Source of the DNA: Candidatus Levybacteria bacterium RBG_16_35_11
GTDB taxonomy: Bacteria; Patescibacteriota; Microgenomatia; Levybacterales; UBA12049
Assembly (NCBI GenBank): GCA_001781995.1
Contig: MFNH01000040.1
Coordinates: 1-38,506, forward strand
Direction: 5' to 3'
Length of the DNA: 38,506 nucleotides
Below are positions 33,775 through 38,506 of the stretch, piece by piece (the first letter of the stretch is position 1; every line of letters begins with the position of its first letter). A program made the translations under genes and the position numbers. Below the pieces are notes generated by a model. The model ran no database searches. It saw nothing but the letters and a program-made list of their open reading frames with translations, and was not told the DNA's origin.

Positions 33775-34917
33775 ATGACTATTGGTATTAATGGATATGA
33801 GGCAGTTGTGCCTAGGTTTGGGTTTGATAAAGAAACAGGTCTACCTATTAGAGTTGGTAGCTCTGAATATGTATTTCAGCTACTTTTAAACTTAAATAAA
33901 ATAGATAAGACAAACGTTTATCGAATTTATATTCCCCCAATAGATTCAAGCCCAGAAAAGCTTGGATTGCCCAAAGAGAATAAGAATTGGCTATATATCA
34001 AAGTTTCTAAGAAGTTTGGACCTTGGACATTGACTGATTTATCAAAAAAACTCTCTTCTGACAAAAAAGTACTAGATGTATTTTTTTCTCCCACCCACTA
34101 TCTTCCCCTGCGTGTTCCAATGCCTTGCGTAATTTCTATTCTTGATGTTTCCTACCTTTATTTCCCCGAGCTTTTTAAGAAAAAAGACTTATACAAACTA
34201 AAGCTTTGGGGGAGGTATTCTATAAAGCGGGCAGATAAGGTCCTAACCATAAGTAAGTCATCTAAAAATGATATAATTAATGAGTATAAATTAAAGCCGG
34301 AGAAGGTAGCTGTTACGTATCCTGGGATAAGGGAAATATTAAAAACTAGCATGAAAGAAGACCTAGTTGAAAAGTTTGGGATAAAAGGGGACTATATTTT
34401 GTTTGTAGGGACACTTCAGCCTCGAAAGAATATAAAAAGGCTCATTGAAGCTTTCTCAAGACTTAAGACCGATTTAGAACTTGTTATTGTGGGTAAAAAA
34501 GGCTGGATGTATGAGGAGATCCTAAACGCTCCAAAAGAGTATGGGATTTCTGATAAGGTAAGGTTTTTAGACTCCGTAACCAACGAAGACCTACCCTCTT
34601 TATATAAAAATGCTCTTTGTTTTATTCTCCCTTCTCTTTATGAGGGATTTGGTCTTCCAATTTTAGAGGCTATGCAATATGGCTGTCCGGTTATTACAAG
34701 CAGTATTTCAAGCCTTCCTGAGGCCGCAGGAGAGGCTGCATTGTATGTAAACCCTGAAGATGTAGATGATATCGCCCAAAAACTAGAAAAGATGATAAAT
34801 GATTCTAATTTAAGAGAGGATCTTATTAAAAAAGGCTATGAACAGGTAAAAAAGTTCTCCTGGGAAAAAACTGCAAAAGAAACACTTAATGTTTTAGAAG
34901 AAGTTGCAAAAAAATAA
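33775..34917 (+). CDS. GT4 family glycosyltransferase
   Basis: 380 aa from ATG 33775, chosen because AAGGGGG (33761-33767) sits 7 nt before it and MTIGINGYEA is a natural GT4 start; an in-frame TTG at 33757 is less likely. The N-terminal domain ends at TYPG, followed by FVGTLQPRKNIKRLIEAFSR and LPSLYEGFGLPILEAMQYG, with the EX7E acidic pair of retaining GT4 enzymes (EGFGLPILE, 290-298). It is the intact counterpart of the half gene at 16212. It probably adds a hexose or deoxyhexose in the cytoplasm, with an acetyltransferase encoded 2 bp downstream. Confidence 0.92.
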   Translation: MTIGINGYEAVVPRFGFDKETGLPIRVGSSEYVFQLLLNLNKIDKTNVYRIYIPPIDSSPEKLGLPKENKNWLYIKVSKKFGPWTLTDLSKKLSSDKKVLDVFFSPTHYLPLRVPMPCVISILDVSYLYFPELFKKKDLYKLKLWGRYSIKRADKVLTISKSSKNDIINEYKLKPEKVAVTYPGIREILKTSMKEDLVEKFGIKGDYILFVGTLQPRKNIKRLIEAFSRLKTDLELVIVGKKGWMYEEILNAPKEYGISDKVRFLDSVTNEDLPSLYKNALCFILPSLYEGFGLPILEAMQYGCPVITSSISSLPEAAGEAALYVNPEDVDDIAQKLEKMINDSNLREDLIKKGYEQVKKFSWEKTAKETLNVLEEVAKK

Positions 34918-34919
34918 CT

Positions 34920-35492
34920 ATGGATAAAAGCAAATTAACTCCTATGAGGGTAAAAAGAAGGATAAATGCAATTATCTTAGAGTTTGGCGTAGCCTTACTT
35001 CATTGTGCTGGACACATTCCCTTTCATTGCTGTCGGAGATTTTTCTATAGACTTTCAGGGATGAAAATAGGCAGAGGATCAACTATTCATATGCATGCCC
35101 GCTTTTATAAGCCATCGGGGATTAAAATAGGCAAGGATAGTAAAATCGGCGAATTTGTAGTTTTAGATGGCAGAGATGATCTAATAATTGGGGACCATGT
35201 ATCTATGGCAACAGGAGTGATGATTTACAATGCCCAACATGATATAGATGACCCTGATTTTAAGGCTGTTACAGGCAAAGTAATTATAGAAGATTATGTT
35301 TTTATTGGCCCAAGGTCAATAATTTTACCAGGAGTGACAATTAAAAAAGGAGCAGTAGTTGCTGCAGGAGCAGTTGTAAGAAAAGATGTTTTAGAGGGGC
35401 AGGTTGTTGGAGGAGTTCCCGCAATGCCAATAAGAGAAAGAAACCTTAAGGAATTCAACTACAAACTAGGACGTGCCGCCTGGTTCAGATAG
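34920..35492 (+). CDS. Left-handed beta-helix O-acetyltransferase (WbbJ/maltose-acetyltransferase-like)
   Basis: 190 aa. A hydrophobic N-terminal segment (INAIILEFGVALLHCAGHIP) precedes hexapeptide repeats: IGRGS, IGKDS, IIGDH, FIGPR, ILPGVTI, VVAAGAVV. MIYNAQHDID (101-110) carries the catalytic-type His107, and VVGGVPAMPI ends the helix. It should acetylate a sugar hydroxyl with acetyl-CoA. Located 2 bp after the GT4 gene, it probably modifies the sugar that GT4 adds or the growing chain. Confidence 0.88.
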   Translation: MDKSKLTPMRVKRRINAIILEFGVALLHCAGHIPFHCCRRFFYRLSGMKIGRGSTIHMHARFYKPSGIKIGKDSKIGEFVVLDGRDDLIIGDHVSMATGVMIYNAQHDIDDPDFKAVTGKVIIEDYVFIGPRSIILPGVTIKKGAVVAAGAVVRKDVLEGQVVGGVPAMPIRERNLKEFNYKLGRAAWFR

Positions 35493-35515
35493 CTTCTTTT
35501 GAAAAAAATACGAAT

Positions 35516-35555
35516 TATCTGGTAATATTTGGCAATATCTGGAAGTATTTGGAAA
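35516..35555. repeat. Four tandem 10-bp repeats (TAT(C/T)TGGNAR)
   Basis: TATCTGGTAA, TATTTGGCAA, TATCTGGAAG and TATTTGGAAA follow one another without gaps, so TGG recurs every 10 bp on one face of the helix. A TATAAT lies at 35562-35567, just downstream, with no good -35. This layout is what a cooperative DNA-binding protein at a promoter would need. Confidence 0.6.
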
Positions 35556-35597
35556 CGCCTTTATAATATTCCTTTTTAAGACATCATTTCTATTTTT

Positions 35598-35606
35598 TGA
35601 TAAGAT
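35598..35606 (+). promoter_or_regulatory. Extended -10 upstream of basic protein copy 2
   Basis: TGATAAGAT ends 8 nt before the ATG at 35615, suggesting an almost leaderless mRNA. The same box precedes copy 1. Confidence 0.45.
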
Positions 35607-35614
35607 TAAATTAA

Positions 35615-36121
35615 ATGAGGAATAAAAAGAAGTTGAATCTAAAAAAGATTAAAATTAAATATAAAAGCTATCAAGTAGATCAGTCTGGAAAAATAGAACA
35701 AACGAACAAAGTAACTATTATTGCTTTTTCTAATACTAAAAATGGTTCAATTAAACTTCTAGCAAAAGATAAGAGATATCTACAAAAAATTTACAGACAG
35801 GCTGGAAAATCAAAAATTTATATCTTTCAAGTTTTCTCTGCTCTCTTATATCTTCTTTTAGAAAAGTCTAAGATTGGAAGAGCTATAATTGTAATTGATA
35901 AAGAATACCCAGGTCAGGAAGCATTAATTAAAAGTTATCTGACACAGTTAGTTCAAAAACGAGGGAGGATAAAGCTAAATTTTGATGAGTTAAGATTTGA
36001 TTTTATCGGAAAAGGTAGCAATGCCCATGGAGTTGCTTCTAGAGCATACAAGATTAACCGTGCTAATTATATTGCCAGTAAAGAAGAAATATTGAGCCTA
36101 ATTCTATTATATGAGAAATAA
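35615..36121 (+). CDS. Small basic protein of unknown family, copy 2
   Basis: 168 aa, a paralogue of the 33044 gene. LNLKKIKIKYKSYQVDQSGK is close to copy 1, with IIVIDKEYPGQEALIKSYL and DFIGKGSNAHGVASRAY in the same order. It ends at EEILSLILLYEK, lacking the basic 55-residue tail of copy 1. A 10-nt match (GACTGGTTAC) to the copy 1 tail region survives after the stop (36162-36171), so the tail may have been lost by mutation. Function unknown. Confidence 0.75.
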   Translation: MRNKKKLNLKKIKIKYKSYQVDQSGKIEQTNKVTIIAFSNTKNGSIKLLAKDKRYLQKIYRQAGKSKIYIFQVFSALLYLLLEKSKIGRAIIVIDKEYPGQEALIKSYLTQLVQKRGRIKLNFDELRFDFIGKGSNAHGVASRAYKINRANYIASKEEILSLILLYEK

Positions 36122-36130
36122 AAAGATGAA

Positions 36131-36196
36131 AGACCAAGTACTTTATGGATATTTAAGAGCCGACTGGTTACGACTGGTCGACATCCTACTTGGTCT
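36131..36196. repeat. 10-bp perfect inverted repeat with 46-nt loop
   Basis: AGACCAAGTA (36131-36140) pairs with TACTTGGTCT (36187-36196). Inside the loop GACTGGT occurs twice in direct orientation (36162-36168 and 36172-36178). It starts 9 bp after the copy 2 stop and is absent from copy 1. The rest of the 270-bp gap to the next gene holds the RNA element at 36281 and nothing else I recognise. Confidence 0.55.
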
Positions 36197-36280
36197 TAAC
36201 AGTAAAATAATACCATAAGTTGAGTGAAAATGCAATACCCAGGGAATGTATTAAGAAGAAAAATCAAAGATAATAAAAAT

Positions 36281-36357
36281 GGAGGGCGTTGCCAATAGAC
36301 ACGCAGTCTATTGTTCGTGTTCCTCCTCATGATTAATAAAAATAAAGCACATATGAG
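36281..36357 (+). ncRNA. Structured RNA element, copy 2
   Basis: Outer stem GGAGG (36281-36285) with CCTCC (36322-36326); inner hairpin AATAGAC (36294-36300), loop ACGCA, GTCTATT (36306-36312); second hairpin CTCAT (36326-36330) with ATGAG at its 3' end. Internal segment lengths (8 nt and 9 nt) equal those of copy 1. Compared with copy 1, outer pairs three and four change from G-C and A-U to A-U and G-C, keeping the helix. Unlike copy 1 it is wholly intergenic, about 35 bp before the GT2 gene at 36392. Confidence 0.65.
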
Positions 36358-36391
36358 TGAATTTGTCAAACGTCTGTAAAAAATTTAACGT

Positions 36392-37264
36392 ATGAAACTT
36401 TCAATAGTAATCATTAATTACAATACTAAAGAGCTTACTTTAAACTGTATAGATTCTCTTTATAAGCAATATAAAACAGAGCTTGAAGATGGGGGATTTG
36501 AAATTGTTTTAATAGATAATGCTTCAACCGATGGTTCTGGAAAAGAGCTACTTAATCTATTAAAAAATAAAAAGGGCATAGTTTTTATAGAAAGCAGTCG
36601 GAACCTGGGTTTTGGAGGAGGAAATAATGAAGCTGCCAAAAAAGCAAAGGGAAAATATCTTTTATTTTTAAATTCAGATACTGAAGTTCTAGATAGAGGA
36701 TTAATAGATATGGTAGATTTTTTAGACAAAAATGAGAAAATTGGGGTGTTGGGCGCAAGACTTTTAAACATAGATGGCTCAGATCAAAGGTCGGCAGTCA
36801 AATTCTACAATCTTTTTAACCTTTTCTTAATGCTTGTTGGTCTTGAAAGAGTGGGATTTCTAAGATCCAGCCCTTCTAAAATTAAAAAAGTTGATTGGGT
36901 GAGTGGAGCATCGCTTATGATAAGACGTGATTTATTTGAAAAACTTAATGGATTTGACAAAAACCTTTTCATGTATTTAGAGGACATGGAGCTTTGTTTT
37001 AGGGTCCAAAAAGAGAATTTTGATGTGTTTTTTTACCCGAACATAAAAATTGTCCATAAAGAGAGAGGAAGTAGTAATAAGCCCTTTGCTATACTGAATA
37101 TATATAAAGGAATAAAGTATTTTTATAAAACTCATAAACCAAAATGGCAATATGTTATTGCAAATATCCTTTTAAAGAAAAAAGCTATTTTTGCACTAAT
37201 TTTGGGCATAATAAGCTATAATAGAGGGCTTATAAATACATATAAAGAAGCGATTAAAATATGA
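36392..37264 (+). CDS. GT2 family glycosyltransferase (rhamnosyltransferase-like)
   Basis: 290 aa. SIVIINYNTKELTLNCIDSL, VLIDNASTDGSG (39-50), SRNLGFGGGNNEAAKKAKGK and LFLNSDTEV (NSD at 94-96 as metal site) mark the WbbL/RfbN-type branch. FMYLEDMELCFRVQ supplies the catalytic-side acidic residues, with DWVSGASLMIRRDLF before it. Closely similar in plan to the partial gene at 1-918. Its stop overlaps the next ATG (ATGA), coupling it to the Wzy-like gene. Confidence 0.92.
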   Translation: MKLSIVIINYNTKELTLNCIDSLYKQYKTELEDGGFEIVLIDNASTDGSGKELLNLLKNKKGIVFIESSRNLGFGGGNNEAAKKAKGKYLLFLNSDTEVLDRGLIDMVDFLDKNEKIGVLGARLLNIDGSDQRSAVKFYNLFNLFLMLVGLERVGFLRSSPSKIKKVDWVSGASLMIRRDLFEKLNGFDKNLFMYLEDMELCFRVQKENFDVFFYPNIKIVHKERGSSNKPFAILNIYKGIKYFYKTHKPKWQYVIANILLKKKAIFALILGIISYNRGLINTYKEAIKI

Positions 37265-38506
37265 GATTTCTAAAAAAGATTTGGAGTAATATTTTATTTG
37301 TATTAACTATTTTTTTAATTGTTTTTATTCCTCTTTACCCAAAAATCCCCTTAATTAGCGTGTCGCACACCTGGGTTTATATAAGATTTGAGGATATTTT
37401 TGTTGCTCTATCTTTAATTATTTGGTTTATCTTTTTAATCCGGAAAAAAGTTAATTTTAAGACTCCATTAACATTTCCAATTCTTATCTTTTGGTTTATT
37501 GGTTTTGTCTCAACCTTAAATGCACTTTTGTTTATTTTCCCAAATTTAGCAAATGTTTTTCCAAACGTTGCTATTCTTAATTTCTTAAGAAGAATTGAAT
37601 ATATTTCAGTATTTTTTCTTGCTTATTTTGCAATCGATTCAAAAAGAAAAATAAAAATAACAATTGCCGCATTAGGAATAACAATGTTTCTAATCTTTCT
37701 CTACGGTTGGGGACAAAGGCTTTTAGGCTTTCCAGCATTTCTAACCATGAATGAGGAATTTGCAAAAGGCATTCCTCTTAGACTTTCTGCCCTTGCCCGA
37801 ATCCCCTCCACATTTGCAGGCCATTACGATCTTGCAGCCTATTTAATCTTAGTGATTCCAATTCTAGGAAGCATGTTTTTTGGCTTTAAAAAGCTTTATT
37901 TTAAAATTCTACTTTTGCTAACTTCTTTATTTGGCCTTATCTTACTTTTAATGACTGCGTCTAGAATTTCCTTTCTTGTCTATTTAATTGTTGTTTCGGT
38001 TCTTCTTATTTTCCATAAGAAAAAACTTTGGATAATCCCTGTTCTTATTGCAAGCATTCTTATTATGAATTCCTTTAACGGAATATCAAGCCGTTTTGCA
38101 AGTACAATTTCCCAAGTTGATTTAGTAGTTGATGCAAGAACTGGAAAACCGGTTGGAATTGCCACAAATTTAGGCAATAACGTTGTAATACAAGAAAAAC
38201 AGTCAACCGGAGAGAGCTTACCCCAAGGAACTGGATTTATTAATTTACCATCCGGAGCATCCAAGCAATCTACTGGCAAGGTTACCTATATTAGAACAAA
38301 GATTAAAGCCGGAAAAGAACTTTCTGAGATTACGACCATGGAAGGGGACTTCGTAATTAAAAAAGCCCTTGCTTATGATGTCTCTTTCACTACTCGTTTT
38401 CAAGGAGAATGGCCAAGGGCAGTTCAGGCATTTTCAAGGAATATTTTTTTGGGAAGCGGTTATTCCTCAATAAGTTTGGCAACTGACAATGATTACTTAA
38501 GAGCCT
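37261..38506 (+). CDS. O-antigen ligase/polymerase-like membrane protein (3' end outside window)
   Basis: Open frame of 415 codons from ATG 37261 to the window end. About ten membrane helices are visible. ALARIPSTFAGHYDLAAYLI (177-196) matches the R..STF..N..A.YL signature of Wzy_C/O-antigen ligase proteins, and TASRISFLVYL (232-242) the following conserved Arg motif. From about residue 271 a long polar loop (DARTGKPVGI, LPQGTGFINLPSG) runs for over 120 residues, the large periplasmic loop typical of this family. It would polymerise or ligate the finished glycan outside the cell. Confidence 0.85.
   Translation, partial: MRFLKKIWSNILFVLTIFLIVFIPLYPKIPLISVSHTWVYIRFEDIFVALSLIIWFIFLIRKKVNFKTPLTFPILIFWFIGFVSTLNALLFIFPNLANVFPNVAILNFLRRIEYISVFFLAYFAIDSKRKIKITIAALGITMFLIFLYGWGQRLLGFPAFLTMNEEFAKGIPLRLSALARIPSTFAGHYDLAAYLILVIPILGSMFFGFKKLYFKILLLLTSLFGLILLLMTASRISFLVYLIVVSVLLIFHKKKLWIIPVLIASILIMNSFNGISSRFASTISQVDLVVDARTGKPVGIATNLGNNVVIQEKQSTGESLPQGTGFINLPSGASKQSTGKVTYIRTKIKAGKELSEITTMEGDFVIKKALAYDVSFTTRFQGEWPRAVQAFSRNIFLGSGYSSISLATDNDYLRA

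Noticed and set aside
33044-36121. Basic proteins as transposases of an IS element
   Set aside because: No DDE, HUH or serine-recombinase motif, no terminal inverted repeats around either unit and no target-site duplication that I can see.
37980-38279. 99-aa minus-strand ORF
   Set aside because: Antisense to the Wzy-like gene, whose frame stays open to the window end and carries family motifs.
1-38506. CRISPR arrays, tRNA or rRNA genes
   Set aside because: No regularly spaced repeats of CRISPR size, no tRNA cloverleaf or TTCGAATC-type T-arm, and no rRNA-like sequence found by eye.

Overview
The window is AT-rich and gene-dense, with many 4-17 bp start/stop overlaps and few strong Shine-Dalgarno sites. 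It is almost entirely a cell-surface polysaccharide / glycoprotein-glycan locus. The gene content fits a Candidate Phyla Radiation (Patescibacteria) genome, perhaps of the Microgenomates type: many GT2 glycosyltransferases, GT-C membrane enzymes, LytR_C-domain proteins, a DUF5674-like protein and small toxin-antitoxin genes. This placement is inferred from gene style; there is no rRNA or other marker to confirm it. I see no tRNA, rRNA, CRISPR array or recognisable transposase.

Layout. (1) 1-13191, plus strand, one long operon: GT2 enzymes, a fused acyltransferase/3,4-ketoisomerase with a DegT/DnrJ aminotransferase (a dTDP-3-acylamino-3,6-dideoxyhexose module), another GT2, a sugar C-methyltransferase, two small SAM methyltransferases, and two large related GT-C/AftD-like membrane proteins around a 318-aa membrane partner. 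(2) 13200-18200, an accessory patch: a two-gene DUF5674-like unit, a Fic AMPylator, a GtrB/DPM1-like GT2 with a small membrane protein, a GT4 gene that stops at its domain boundary, a triple zinc-ribbon protein, an unlisted 49-aa gene and a HicBA toxin-antitoxin pair. (3) 18201-22636, minus strand: a GT-C-like membrane protein and two LytR_C-domain membrane-anchored proteins. (4) 22770-24946, plus strand: a Gfo/Idh/MocA dehydrogenase, a left-handed beta-helix N-acetyltransferase and a methyltransferase. (5) 24874-32163, minus strand: DPM1-like GT2, a very short UDP-sugar dehydrogenase homologue, a WecB-type epimerase, GT2, GT-C, methyltransferase and a YbhN/AglD-like membrane protein. With region 4 this contains most of a UDP-2,3-diacetamido-uronic-acid pathway. 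(6) 32279-38506, plus strand: an FN3 surface protein, two paralogous basic proteins of unknown function, GT4, an acetyltransferase, GT2 and a Wzy/ligase-like protein cut by the window end.

The most unusual element is in region 6. A family of small basic proteins occurs twice (33044 and 35615). Each copy is followed by a nearly identical stretch of about 90 bp that folds into a nested hairpin. The outer stem differs between copies by two compensatory base-pair changes (GGGAG/CTCCC versus GGAGG/CCTCC), which is direct evidence for a conserved RNA structure. Each gene-plus-RNA unit sits just upstream of a glycosyltransferase gene, and the two units flank a GT4-acetyltransferase cassette as direct repeats. 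A second theme is apparent leaderless transcription: in eight places a -10-like box lies only 6-9 nt before the ATG.
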